Origin: Kingella potus
GTDB taxonomy: Bacteria > Pseudomonadota > Gammaproteobacteria > Burkholderiales > Neisseriaceae
Direction of reading: 5' to 3'
Assembly (NCBI RefSeq): GCF_900451175.1
Contig: NZ_UGJJ01000001.1
Span: forward strand, 806,001 to 870,000
Length of the DNA: 64,000 nucleotides
Every line of letters starts with the position of its first letter. The stretch's first letter is position 1. The notes below the pieces were generated by a model. That model had not been told where the DNA came from and did no database searches. It saw only the letters and a list, made by a program, of their open reading frames with translations. Position numbers and translations under genes: made by a program. Shown piece after piece: positions 1 through 7,808 of the stretch.

Positions 1-1622
1 TTGGGCAGCCATTCGACGACGGCATCGGTGTGTTCGGCGGGCTGCTTGGGGCTGGCGGAAAGCGGGGGGATGTAGAGTTCGCCTTGTGCGGCAAAATCGA
101 AGGGGCTTTCGAGGGCGAGGGTTTCGGTGTCGGGCAGGCGGGTGAGGCCGGTCTGGCGCAGCAGCAGGCTGAAGCTGCCGAGCGAGCGCAGGGTGGCGGA
201 GGTGAGGACTGCGCCGGCGGCGCGCCGCCACAGGCCGTTGGCGAGGGTGGCCGCGCCGGAGATGGGGCTGGCGTGGAAGAGGTAGTCGTTTTTGTCGTTG
301 GGGCGGCGTTCTATCCATTTGGCCAGCGGTTCGCTGCCTTCGGGGGTGTCGGCGGCCATGAGTTCCCATACGTCGGCAATCTGTTCGGCACGGGATACGA
401 AGTAGCCGAAGTCGGCGGCGGTGCGGTCGAGGAGCGGGCCGTCCTGGTCTTTTTCGCGGCGGGCGGCGGAAAGCGCGTCGCTGAGGCGGTTGGTGTTTTG
501 CAGCAGGGCGCGGGCGGCGGCGGCGGTGTTGGCGGCCAGCAGGGCGAGATCTTCGGGGGTTTTGCCGTCTTCCCACAGCCAGACGGGGTCGCTGCCGTCT
601 TCGGGCAGGTCGAGGGCGGGTTCGCTGTTGAGGTGGAACTGCCATTCGTTGAGGCTTTCGAGCAGCGAGGCGGCGGCTTCGTCGGCGAGGCTGCCTGCTT
701 CGTCTTTGCCGGTCAGGCCGATGATTTTGTCGATAAGGGGCGGGAGCTTGTCGAGCATCCACAGGGTTTGGTTGAGCGAGTGTTCGGCGGCGAAGCGGCT
801 GACGGCCTTTTTCGCCAGATGGTGTGCTTCGTCGATGCAGTAGAAGCTGTGTTCGGGCGGCGGCAGGATGACTCCGCCGCCCATGGCGATGTCGGACAGG
901 AGCAGGTCGTGGTTGGCCACGATGACGTCTACGGTGTCGAGGGTTTCGCGGGCGAGGTAGAAGGGGCATTCGGCTCTGTTTGGGCAGGCGGCTTTGAGGC
1001 AGCCGTGGCGGTCGTTGGTCAGCTGCTGCCAGAGCGGGTCGGGGATTTTTTCCGGCCAGGTGTCGCGGTCGCCGTTGAAGCGGCGGGCGGCAAATTCGCC
1101 GGCGATATGGTGCAGGGTGTCCAGATCCGACGGCGAGGGCTTGCTGTCCCACAATACTGGCCGCTCAAACCCGGCCAGCGAGGCCTGGGCGTTGTTTTGC
1201 GTGAGCTGGTAGAGCTTGTAGGGGCAGAGGTAGCGGCCGCGCCCTTTGGCCAGCGCGAAGCTGAGTTGCAGGCCGCTTTTTTCGATGAGGAACGGCAGGT
1301 CGCGGTGGACGAGCTGTTCTTGCAGGGCGATGGTCGCGCTGGATACGATGAGGCGTTTTTCCCGCGTCTGCGCCATGATGCCGCCGGCCAGCAGGTAAGA
1401 CAGCGATTTGCCTACGCCGGTGGGGCCTTCGATCACGGCAATGCTCTCGCCTTTGCGTTCGGGCGGGTCCTCTCCTTCGGCGCGGGTTTTGCTGCGCGCA
1501 AAGGCGTTGGCCACGGCCGCAATCATCTGCCGCTGTGCCGCACGCGGGCGGAACTGCGGCAGGTTTTCGGAGATGGCGCGGTAGTGGTCGCGGATGGCGG
1601 TTTTTTCCAAATCGGTGAGCAT
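1..1622 (-). CDS. dinG: ATP-dependent DNA helicase DinG (C-terminus beyond window)
   Basis: Superfamily 2 (XPD-like) 5'-3' helicase that unwinds damaged DNA, R-loops and forked structures. The reverse strand reads openly from an ATG at 1622 to the window edge, giving 540 codons. Visible motifs are Walker A GPTGVGKS at residues 66-73, a DEAH box at about 264-267, and four cysteines at about 133, 208, 213 and 219. Their spacing matches the 4Fe-4S ligands of E. coli DinG. The C-terminal helicase motifs begin near the left edge and the stop is outside the window. A DUS at 1631-1642 lies just upstream of the start. The family call is firm from the combined Walker A, Fe-S cysteine and DEAH pattern. 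Confidence 0.93.
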   Translation of the reverse strand, partial: MLTDLEKTAIRDHYRAISENLPQFRPRAAQRQMIAAVANAFARSKTRAEGEDPPERKGESIAVIEGPTGVGKSLSYLLAGGIMAQTREKRLIVSSATIALQEQLVHRDLPFLIEKSGLQLSFALAKGRGRYLCPYKLYQLTQNNAQASLAGFERPVLWDSKPSPSDLDTLHHIAGEFAARRFNGDRDTWPEKIPDPLWQQLTNDRHGCLKAACPNRAECPFYLARETLDTVDVIVANHDLLLSDIAMGGGVILPPPEHSFYCIDEAHHLAKKAVSRFAAEHSLNQTLWMLDKLPPLIDKIIGLTGKDEAGSLADEAAASLLESLNEWQFHLNSEPALDLPEDGSDPVWLWEDGKTPEDLALLAANTAAAARALLQNTNRLSDALSAARREKDQDGPLLDRTAADFGYFVSRAEQIADVWELMAADTPEGSEPLAKWIERRPNDKNDYLFHASPISGAATLANGLWRRAAGAVLTSATLRSLGSFSLLLRQTGLTRLPDTETLALESPFDFAAQGELYIPPLSASPKQPAEHTDAVVEWLP

Positions 1623-1697
1623 ATTTTGTTTTCAGACGGCCTTTCGTGTTCGGCGCGATTGTAGCCGATGGCGGGCGGATGCGTTCGGAAAACGCGG

Positions 1698-1736
1698 CAA
1701 GGCCGTCTGAAAAGGCAGGTTTCAGACGGCCTTTTC
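1698..1736 (-). terminator. DUS inverted-repeat terminator after dacB
   Basis: AGGCCGTCTGAA at 1700-1711 and its complement at 1721-1732 form a 12-bp stem with a short loop just past the dacB stop and before dinG. Termination is inferred from position; the T-run is short. Confidence 0.6.
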
Positions 1737-1747
1737 TGTGGCGGCGT

Positions 1748-3154
1748 TTACGGCTGTTGCGGTGCGGACGCGGGAGCTGCGCCGCCGTCGGGGTGCGGCT
1801 CGGGCGGCGGGAAAATCAGGCGTTCGGTAAGGCGGTCGAGTTCGCCCAAAAGCCGGCCGGCCCGCGGGCTGTTGATGATGACGACGACGGATACGGGCTT
1901 GTGGCCGAGATAATAGCCCGCAAGGGCGCGTACGTTGGCCAGCGTGCCGGTTTTCAGGCGCAGCGGCCTGCCGATGTGGCGGAAACGGGATTTGAGCGTG
2001 CCGTCGTAGCCCGCTGCCGGCAGGCTGTCGGCAAATTCTTGGCGCAGCGGGCTGTGGTAGGCGGCGGCGAGGATTTCGCCCATCATGCGGGCGGAAATGC
2101 GTTCGCGCCGCGACAGGCCGGAGCCGTTTTCCAGCACCAGCGGTGCGGTGGGGATGCCCGAGAGCAGAAGCTGGGCGCGGACGGCGGCGGCGGGGTTTTG
2201 CCGGCTTTTGTCGGCGGCGGCTTCGCGGCCGATGGTGAGGAAGACGGTGCGGGCGATGATGTTGTTGGAGTGTTTGTTCATTTCGGCCAGCACTTCGCGC
2301 AGGGGGCGCGACTGCACGCGGGCGAGGGTGCGGGCGGCGGCGGGTGTTTTGCCGGCCGCCGCGCCGTCGGCCAGGATGCCGCCGCCCTGCCGCCAGTAGG
2401 TTGCGAAGCTGCGGCGGGCAAATTCCTGTGTGCCGAACATATTGACGTAGATGTCTTTTCCCGCGCAGGAGGGCGGCGCGCTGCCTTGTACGGAGAGTAT
2501 GCCGTTTTCGTACTTCCCCCGCAGAAAACGGCGGGGTTTGGGGCAGGGTGCGGGCGAGGCGGTGAAAACGGCGCGGTTGTACAGCGGCACTTCGGGCAAC
2601 GGCGGCGTGGTTTGCGCCGTCAGCGAGCCGTCCGCGCCGCGCCGGAGGGTGAGGCGGACGACTTTGTAGGCAAGCATCTGCGGATCGGGGGCGGTGGTAA
2701 AGGCGTGTTCCGCATCGTTGGCAAAACCGTAGGACGAGCCGGTGTGCGGCCAGAGGCTGCGGTCGAACACCAGCCTGCCGCCGATGTGGCGTACGCCGTT
2801 GTCGCCGAGCTGCGCCTGCATTTCCAAGAGGTCGGGTATGTCGAACATGGGATCGCCGCTGCCCGTCCAGTACAAATCGCCGTCGAGCAGATTGCCGCGC
2901 AGCGGGGCGGCGGATTTGAATTCGGTCTGCCAGCGGAAGCCGCCGCCGAGGGCGCGCAGGGCGGCATAGGCGGTTACGAGTTTCATGGTGGAGGCGGGAT
3001 TGAGCGGTACGTCGGCGCGGTGTTCGGCCAGCACTTTGCCGCTTTGCAGGTCTTGGACGAAAAACGATACTTCGTCCGGCCGTATCCGTCCGAAATCGAC
3101 GGCGGCGGCGGGCAGGGCGGCGAGGCAGAAAAGGAGGCAGAGGCGTTGCGGCAT
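1748..3154 (-). CDS. dacB: D-alanyl-D-alanine carboxypeptidase/endopeptidase (PBP4 type, S13)
   Basis: Periplasmic penicillin-binding protein of 468 residues that trims D-Ala from stem peptides or cleaves peptide cross-links. The ATG at 3154 is chosen because it opens a normal signal peptide (about residues 1-18, ending AAA). The frame stays open far upstream without a plausible leader. All three active-site motifs are present: STMK at 55-58, SNN at 296-298 and KTG at 401-403, with the long insertion between motifs 1 and 2 that marks family S13. It is followed on the same strand by dinG. The gene corresponds to the low-molecular-mass PBP called PBP3 in pathogenic Neisseria; that name mapping is from knowledge, not sequence comparison here. 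Confidence 0.92.
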   Translation of the reverse strand: MPQRLCLLFCLAALPAAAVDFGRIRPDEVSFFVQDLQSGKVLAEHRADVPLNPASTMKLVTAYAALRALGGGFRWQTEFKSAAPLRGNLLDGDLYWTGSGDPMFDIPDLLEMQAQLGDNGVRHIGGRLVFDRSLWPHTGSSYGFANDAEHAFTTAPDPQMLAYKVVRLTLRRGADGSLTAQTTPPLPEVPLYNRAVFTASPAPCPKPRRFLRGKYENGILSVQGSAPPSCAGKDIYVNMFGTQEFARRSFATYWRQGGGILADGAAAGKTPAAARTLARVQSRPLREVLAEMNKHSNNIIARTVFLTIGREAAADKSRQNPAAAVRAQLLLSGIPTAPLVLENGSGLSRRERISARMMGEILAAAYHSPLRQEFADSLPAAGYDGTLKSRFRHIGRPLRLKTGTLANVRALAGYYLGHKPVSVVVIINSPRAGRLLGELDRLTERLIFPPPEPHPDGGAAPASAPQQP

Positions 3155-3267
3155 GGCTGTTCGGGGCGTGGCGGGTTTGGAGGATGCGGAGGCGGGGTTT
3201 TGGCTTCGCTGAAACTTACTGCATTCGTTTTCAGACGGCCTGTACAAGCAGCGGGCGTGCGGACGTT

Positions 3268-3864
3268 TTACCGGCGGCGGGTAAAGCGCAGGTTGTGCCG
3301 TTCGGACACAAAGCCGTCGAGCAGGATGTCGTGCGCTTCGCGCGGCAGCTCGTCGGCAAGCTGGCAGGCGAAACCGGCGGCAAGGGCAAGAGGCCGTCTG
3401 AAACGGCAGGCCGCGAGGCTTGCGTCGTAGTAGCCGCCCGCCTGTCCGAGGCGGCAGCCGTTGCGGTCGGCGGCGACAACGGGCAGGATGATGACATCGA
3501 GGCGGTCGGCGCGGACTTTGCCGCCGGCAAACTGGGGGATGCACAGTGTGCCGCGGCCGCGCGCACGCTCCGGTTTCGCGCCTTCGGTGTAGGGGGTAAA
3601 CCACATCCGTCGGCTGCCTGCCACAATGTAGGGCAGGCGGATTTCGGCACGGCGTGCGGCGGCGGTGCGCAGCAGCGGGCGCAGGTCGGCTTCGCTGCCC
3701 GAAGGCCAGTAGATGGCGGTGGTTTTGCCGCGCCGGATGAGGGGTTTGAGGCGGCGGACGATTTCGCGTCCGGCACGCTGCCGCTCGCTGCGGGAGAGGG
3801 CGTTGCGCAGTGCGCGGAACCGGCGGCGCAGAGCCTGCTTTTGCTGCTTGGCGGTGTCGGTCAT
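3268..3864 (-). CDS. ygfA: 5-formyltetrahydrofolate cyclo-ligase (YgfA/MTHFS family)
   Basis: ATP-dependent conversion of 5-formyl-THF to 5,10-methenyl-THF in cytoplasmic folate metabolism. The call gives 198 residues from an ATG at 3864; an in-frame start ten codons upstream is less likely. Family features are a basic N-terminal helix (AKQQKQALRRRF) and the glycine-rich substrate loop GQAGGYYD near residue 140-150. The codons for RFRRPLAL contain a DUS read in reverse (near 3391-3402), so the uptake sequence is embedded in coding DNA. In many proteobacteria 6S RNA sits upstream of this gene. Here only 72 bp separate it from the ppa stop, and I see no 6S-like structure. Confidence 0.88.
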   Translation of the reverse strand: MTDTAKQQKQALRRRFRALRNALSRSERQRAGREIVRRLKPLIRRGKTTAIYWPSGSEADLRPLLRTAAARRAEIRLPYIVAGSRRMWFTPYTEGAKPERARGRGTLCIPQFAGGKVRADRLDVIILPVVAADRNGCRLGQAGGYYDASLAACRFRRPLALAAGFACQLADELPREAHDILLDGFVSERHNLRFTRRR

Positions 3865-3894
3865 GGCGGTTTCTGCCTTACAAAGGTTGTGCAA

Positions 3895-3926
3895 AGGCCG
3901 TCTGAAAATATGGTTTCAGACGGCCT
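3895..3926 (-). terminator. DUS inverted-repeat terminator after ppa
   Basis: Paired DUS (3895-3906 and 3915-3926) with an 8-base loop, 11 bp past the ppa stop and upstream of the cyclo-ligase gene. Confidence 0.6.
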
Positions 3927-3936
3927 CCGATACGGT

Positions 3937-4467
3937 TTAGCGTTTGTGCCAGCGTTGCTGCGATTCGCGGATGACGGCTTTGGCTTCGTCAATGCCGCCC
4001 CAGTGTTCCACTTTGGTGCTGCCGGGTTTTTTCAGGTCTTTGTAGTGGTTGAAGTGGAATTCGATTTGTCGGACAAGCTGCGCGGGCAGGTCGGAGAGCG
4101 CATTGTAGGCGTTGCCGGTGTGGCGGTCGTCGGCGGGGACGCAGACGATTTTGTCGTCCACTTCGCCGTCGTCCACGAATTTCATCACGCCGATGACTCT
4201 GGCTTCGAGGAAAATGCCGGTGGGCAGCGGGGTGTCGGTGATGATGAGCGCGTCGAGTTCGTCGCCGTCTTCGTCCAGGGTTTGCGGGATGAAGCCGTAG
4301 TTGGTGGGTTTGGCGAAAGCCTGCGGCTCGACACGGTCAAGCTGCATGACGGCAAGGCGGCGGTTCCACTCGATTTTGTGGTTCGAGCCGGCGGGAATTT
4401 CGACAACGACGTTGATGATGCCGCCGTCCACGTCGCCCGCGTCAAGGATTTGGTTGAAGTCTGCCAT
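3937..4467 (-). CDS. ppa: Inorganic pyrophosphatase (family I)
   Basis: Soluble Mg-dependent hydrolysis of pyrophosphate to phosphate, which drives biosynthetic reactions forward. The protein is 176 residues, the usual size for bacterial family I enzymes. Recognisable segments are the start MADFNQILDAGD, the NHKIEWN region, YGFIPQT, the metal-binding acidic run DEDGDELDALI, and VPADDRHT. It is a single-gene unit transcribed away from rpsB, with a DUS hairpin as its probable terminator. Confidence 0.95.
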   Translation of the reverse strand: MADFNQILDAGDVDGGIINVVVEIPAGSNHKIEWNRRLAVMQLDRVEPQAFAKPTNYGFIPQTLDEDGDELDALIITDTPLPTGIFLEARVIGVMKFVDDGEVDDKIVCVPADDRHTGNAYNALSDLPAQLVRQIEFHFNHYKDLKKPGSTKVEHWGGIDEAKAVIRESQQRWHKR

Positions 4468-4573
4468 AGTGGTTCCTCTCGGTTTGCAAAACGGGAAAAG
4501 GCGCGATTATAGCAGCGTCTATATGTCTATATAATGGAGGCCGTCTGAAAACCTTCTGCGGGAAGCACGCGCT

Positions 4574-4771
4574 ATGTGGCACATTGTTTTAATCGGTTAC
4601 GTATTCGTTACGCTGATGTTTTCCCTTGCCCAGCCCGGCTTGGCGCGCAAGCTGGTCTATTTTGTGTTTTTTACCGTGCTGCCCACCGCCTTCATGCTGT
4701 GGTCGGCCTATATCCGCCTGCGCAACCGGCGGATGAAGCGCGAAGAGGAAAACGGCAGGCACTTGCCCTGA
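4574..4771 (+). CDS. Small two-helix membrane protein of unknown function
   Basis: A 65-residue protein with two hydrophobic segments (about residues 3-20 and 26-46) and a short basic C-terminal tail (RLRNRRMKREEE), consistent with a small inner-membrane protein. I do not recognise a family. It has its own ATG 13 bp after a DUS-containing leader, and its stop overlaps the end of the rpsB -35 element. The frame agrees with local codon usage and no competing ORF is better, but a protein this small stays provisional. Confidence 0.6.
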   Translation: MWHIVLIGYVFVTLMFSLAQPGLARKLVYFVFFTVLPTAFMLWSAYIRLRNRRMKREEENGRHLP

Positions 4772-4791
4772 CGCGCTCCCGCCCGTATAAT
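4763..4791 (+). promoter_or_regulatory. Sigma-70 promoter of rpsB-tsf
   Basis: TTGCCC (4763-4768), 17-bp spacer, TATAAT (4786-4791). The predicted start near 4798 leaves a leader of about 124 nt before rpsB, long enough for the S2-dependent autoregulation known for rpsB leaders in other bacteria. Confidence 0.7.
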
Positions 4792-4921
4792 TCCGCCGCT
4801 TTTTGTCTCAAAAAGCGTTTTTTATTTTCCAACCAAAGCCCGCATCCCGCGCCCGAAGGGTGTTTCCCGCAGCGGAAATTCTGTGCGCAGGGTGTATGCA
4901 CTAACCCTTTCAAGGATATTT

Positions 4922-5659
4922 ATGTCTCAAGTTACCATGCGCCAGATGCTCGAAGCAGGCGTACATTTCGGCCACCAAACCCGTTTCTGGAACCCGAAAA
5001 TGGCTCCCTACATTTTCGGTGCGCGCAACAAAATCCACATCGTCAATCTGGAAAAAACCCTGCCGCTGTTCCAAGAGGCACAGGAAGCCGTACGCCGCCT
5101 CATCGCCGCCAAAGGCACCGTGCTGTTTGTCGGCACCAAACGCCAGGCGCGTGAAATCATCCGCGAGGAAGCCGTCCGCGCCGGTATGCCGTTTGTCGAC
5201 CACCGCTGGCTCGGCGGTATGCTGACCAACTACAAAACCGTCAAACAGTCCATCAAACGCCTCGAAGAGAAAAGCGCGGTTTTGGCCAATGCCGAAACCA
5301 GCGGCTACAGCAAAAAAGAGCTGCTCGATCTGACGCGCGAAGTGGAAAAACTGGAACGTTCGCTCGGCGGCATCAAAAACATGAAAGGCCTGCCCGATGC
5401 GATTTTCGTCATTGACACCGGCTACCAGAAAGGCACGCTGATCGAAGCCGAGAAACTCGGCATCCCCGTGATTGCCGTGGTGGATACCAACAACAGCCCC
5501 GACGGCGTGAAACACGTCATTCCCGGCAACGACGACTCCGCCAAAGCCATCCGCCTCTACTGCCGCGGCATCGCCGATGCCGTCTTGGAGGGTAAAAACC
5601 AGGCCGTAGCCGAAACCCTGGCCGCCGTACAGGCTGCCGAAGCCGCCGCTGCGGAATAA
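4922..5659 (+). CDS. rpsB: 30S ribosomal protein S2
   Basis: Small-subunit ribosomal protein S2, 245 residues. The ATG at 4922 is preceded by AAGGATATTT and opens MSQVTMRQMLEAGVHFGHQ, the conserved start of the family. The VHFGHQTRFWNPKM and FVGTKRQAREI segments are also present. It leads an rpsB-tsf unit. A DUS hairpin (5682-5713) separates the two genes and could lower read-through into tsf. Confidence 0.98.
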   Translation: MSQVTMRQMLEAGVHFGHQTRFWNPKMAPYIFGARNKIHIVNLEKTLPLFQEAQEAVRRLIAAKGTVLFVGTKRQAREIIREEAVRAGMPFVDHRWLGGMLTNYKTVKQSIKRLEEKSAVLANAETSGYSKKELLDLTREVEKLERSLGGIKNMKGLPDAIFVIDTGYQKGTLIEAEKLGIPVIAVVDTNNSPDGVKHVIPGNDDSAKAIRLYCRGIADAVLEGKNQAVAETLAAVQAAEAAAAE

Positions 5660-5681
5660 GGTTTCCAACCGAAACTGCAAA

Positions 5682-5713
5682 AGGCCGTCTGAAAAATCCT
5701 TTTCAGACGGCCT
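5682..5713 (+). terminator. DUS inverted repeat between rpsB and tsf
   Basis: Paired 12-mers with an 8-base loop within an expected operon. It lacks a clear T-run, so partial termination or only a DNA-uptake role are both possible. Confidence 0.5.
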
Positions 5714-5742
5714 GTAACCTTAAAATCATTTGGAGATACAAC

Positions 5743-6597
5743 ATGGCAGAAATTACTGCAAAAATGGTTGCCGACCTGCGCGCCGCCACCGGTCTGGGCA
5801 TGATGGAATGCAAAAAAGCCCTCGTCGAAGCCGAAGGCGACATCGAAAAAGCCGAAGAAATCCTGCGCATCAAATCCGGTGCCAAAGCCGGCAAACTGGC
5901 AGGTCGCACCGCCGCCGAAGGCGTATTGGCCTACGCTGTCGAAGGCAACACCGGCGCATTGGTGGAAGTGAACTGCGAAACCGACTTCGTTGCCAAAGAC
6001 GCAGGCTTTATCGCCTTTGCCAACTCCGTAGCCAAAACCGCCGCTGAGAAAAAACCCGCCACCGTCGAAGAACTCAGCACGCTGGCGGAAGAAGAGCGCA
6101 AAGCCATTATCGCCAAACTCGGCGAAAATATGTCCGTGCGCCGTTTCCAGGTTATCGAAACACCGAACAAACTGGCCGCCTACATCCACGGCGCGCTGGC
6201 TACCGAAGGCGTACTGGTCGAATACAAAGGCGACGAAGATGCCGCCCGCAAAGTCGGTATGCACATCGTAGCCGCCAAGCCCCAATGCGTATCCGAAGAC
6301 GAAGTGGATGCCGAAACCGTTGAAAAAGAACGCCGCATCTACACCCAGCAGGCCGCCGAATCGGGCAAACCCGCCGACATCGCCGCCAAAATGGTAGAAG
6401 GCCGCATCAAAAAATTCCTGGCCGAAATCACGCTGAACGGACAGGCATTTGTGATGAATCCCGACCAGACGGTTGCCCAGTTTTTGAAAGAAAACAATAC
6501 GGAAGTTGTCAGCTTTGTACGTTACAAAGTCGGCGACGGCATTGAAAAAGCCGTAGTCGATTACGCCGCAGAAGTGGCCGCCGCCGCCAAAGTCTGA
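5743..6597 (+). CDS. tsf: Translation elongation factor Ts
   Basis: Guanine-nucleotide exchange factor for EF-Tu, 284 residues. The N-terminal UBA-like domain carries the family signature (LRAATGLGMMECKKAL), followed by the TDFVAKD exchange motif near residue 80-86. A normal ribosome-binding site (TTTGGAGATACAAC) precedes the ATG. It follows rpsB, as in most bacteria, but pyrH is not next here; a 390-bp intergenic region follows. Confidence 0.98.
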   Translation: MAEITAKMVADLRAATGLGMMECKKALVEAEGDIEKAEEILRIKSGAKAGKLAGRTAAEGVLAYAVEGNTGALVEVNCETDFVAKDAGFIAFANSVAKTAAEKKPATVEELSTLAEEERKAIIAKLGENMSVRRFQVIETPNKLAAYIHGALATEGVLVEYKGDEDAARKVGMHIVAAKPQCVSEDEVDAETVEKERRIYTQQAAESGKPADIAAKMVEGRIKKFLAEITLNGQAFVMNPDQTVAQFLKENNTEVVSFVRYKVGDGIEKAVVDYAAEVAAAAKV

Positions 6598-6618
6598 TAC
6601 GGTTTGCGCTTTTCAAGC

Positions 6619-6647
6619 AGCCCGCCCGCAAAGGCGGGCTTTGTTTT
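6619..6647 (+). terminator. Intrinsic terminator of tsf
   Basis: Eight-base-pair GC-rich stem (AGCCCGCC / GGCGGGCT) with loop CGCAAA followed by TTTGTTTT. Confidence 0.85.
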
Positions 6648-6939
6648 GCCTTTTCTGCCGGAGAGGCCGTCTGAAAAGGCGGCATGGCCTGCATGGGATG
6701 CGGAGGAACGCCGTTTGCAGGCGGGCGGCGTTTCCGTTGCCGCATAATCGGGATGCCGGTGCTGCTTTGGTTTGCCGCGCCTTATTCCGAAAGGAATGGT
6801 TTTCCAAGAGGTTTCAAATGCAGGTATGCCTGTTTCGCATCTTTAAGTGCCGCCTGCGGTTTGCTGCCTGATATGCCAAACAGGTTTGCACGGCCGCATT
6901 AGGGGGCAAGGATTGCCGTCGGAAAATACGGACAATAAG

Positions 6940-6967
6940 AAACCCGCCCATACAGAAGGGCGGGTTT
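6940..6967 (-). terminator. Intrinsic terminator of rpmA
   Basis: Ten-base-pair stem AAACCCGCCC / GGGCGGGTTT with an 8-base loop, 21 bp past the rpmA stop on the minus strand, followed by TTCTTAT. Confidence 0.8.
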
Positions 6968-6987
6968 CGTTCCAAGCTGCTGCCGTT

Positions 6988-7260
6988 TTACGCTTCTTCG
7001 CCGGTGTAGGGGCGGACGCTGACGGTTTTGCGGTTCAGACGGCCTTTGACGGCAAATTCCACATAGCCGTCCACTTTGGCGAACAGGGTGTGGTCTTTAC
7101 CCATGCCGACGTTGTCGCCTGCATGGAATTTGGTGCCGCGCTGGCGCACGATGATGGAACCGGCGGGAATCAGCTCGCTGCCGAAGGCTTTTACGCCCAG
7201 ACGTTTGGCTTCGGAATCGCGGCCGTTGCGGGTGCTGCCGCCTGCTTTTTTACTTGCCAT
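6988..7260 (-). CDS. rpmA: 50S ribosomal protein L27
   Basis: Large-subunit protein near the peptidyl-transferase centre, 90 residues. It opens MASKKAGGSTRNGRDSEAKR, the typical processed-length start with no cleavable leader, and contains GSIIVRQRGTKFHAG. It lies 32 bp after rplU in the standard rplU-rpmA operon and ends in its own intrinsic terminator. Confidence 0.98.
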   Translation of the reverse strand: MASKKAGGSTRNGRDSEAKRLGVKAFGSELIPAGSIIVRQRGTKFHAGDNVGMGKDHTLFAKVDGYVEFAVKGRLNRKTVSVRPYTGEEA

Positions 7261-7292
7261 GGTTCAAACTCCTTAAATGTTCGGTTGCTTAA

Positions 7293-7601
7293 TCAGGCGA
7301 TGGCCACGATTTCGATTTCGGTGAAATTCTGGCGGTGGCCCTGGCGTTTCTGATAGTGTTTGCGGCGGCGCATTTTGAAAATGCGGATTTTCTCGCCGCG
7401 TCCGTGTGCCACGACTTTGGCGGTTACTTTCGCGCCTGCGATAAAGGGTGCGCCTACTTTTACAGATTCGCCGTCAGCAATCATCAGAACTTCGTTCAGT
7501 TCGATTTGGCTGTCGAGTTCGGCAGGTATCTGTTCTACTTTCAATTTTTCGCCGACGGAAACTTTATACTGTTTGCCGCCGGTTTTTACGACCGCGTACA
7601 T
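7293..7601 (-). CDS. rplU: 50S ribosomal protein L21
   Basis: 23S rRNA-binding protein of the large subunit, 102 residues from the ATG at 7601 (MYAVVKTGGKQYKV, the conserved family start). A start four codons upstream would add non-conserved residues. The C-terminal KMRRRKHYQKRQGHRQ segment is characteristic. First gene of rplU-rpmA, driven by the promoter at 7662-7690. Confidence 0.98.
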   Translation of the reverse strand: MYAVVKTGGKQYKVSVGEKLKVEQIPAELDSQIELNEVLMIADGESVKVGAPFIAGAKVTAKVVAHGRGEKIRIFKMRRRKHYQKRQGHRQNFTEIEIVAIA

Positions 7602-7661
7602 ACTCAACTCCATGAGATATTTTGGATTAAAAAATTCCGCGCACCATGCGCGAAACTGCGC

Positions 7662-7690
7662 ATTCTATGGCCAAGTGCCTGTTTTGTCAA
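7662..7690 (-). promoter_or_regulatory. Sigma-70 promoter of rplU-rpmA
   Basis: On the minus strand TTGACA (7690-7685), 17-bp spacer, TAGAAT (7667-7662). Near-consensus, as expected for a ribosomal-protein operon. The divergent ispB promoter (TATAAT at 7743-7748) lies about 55 bp away with a DUS at 7724-7735 between them. Confidence 0.8.
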
Positions 7691-7808
7691 ACTCTGTTGT
7701 GCTCCGTCTTTCGTGCGCCTTTTTTCAGACGGCCTTTGTTGCTATAATCCCGCCCTTTTCCAAACCCGTCCCGCAAAGCCTGCCCGCTTCTGCCGTTTTG
7801 AGTGTCTT

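Larger units (their letters stand above)
6598..6987. other. Intergenic region tsf/rpmA
   Basis: Holds the two convergent intrinsic terminators listed separately and a single DUS at about 6665. Between about 6680 and 6930 I see no credible gene, tRNA or repeat. Confidence 0.5.

Noticed and set aside
30..3430. Long plus-strand open frames opposite dinG and dacB
   Set aside because: Low-complexity Gly/Ala/Val-rich translations caused by high G+C on the strand opposite real genes; the minus strand gives full DinG and PBP4 motifs.
3865..3936. 6S RNA next to the 5-formyl-THF cyclo-ligase gene
   Set aside because: Only 72 bp are available and they are filled by a DUS hairpin.
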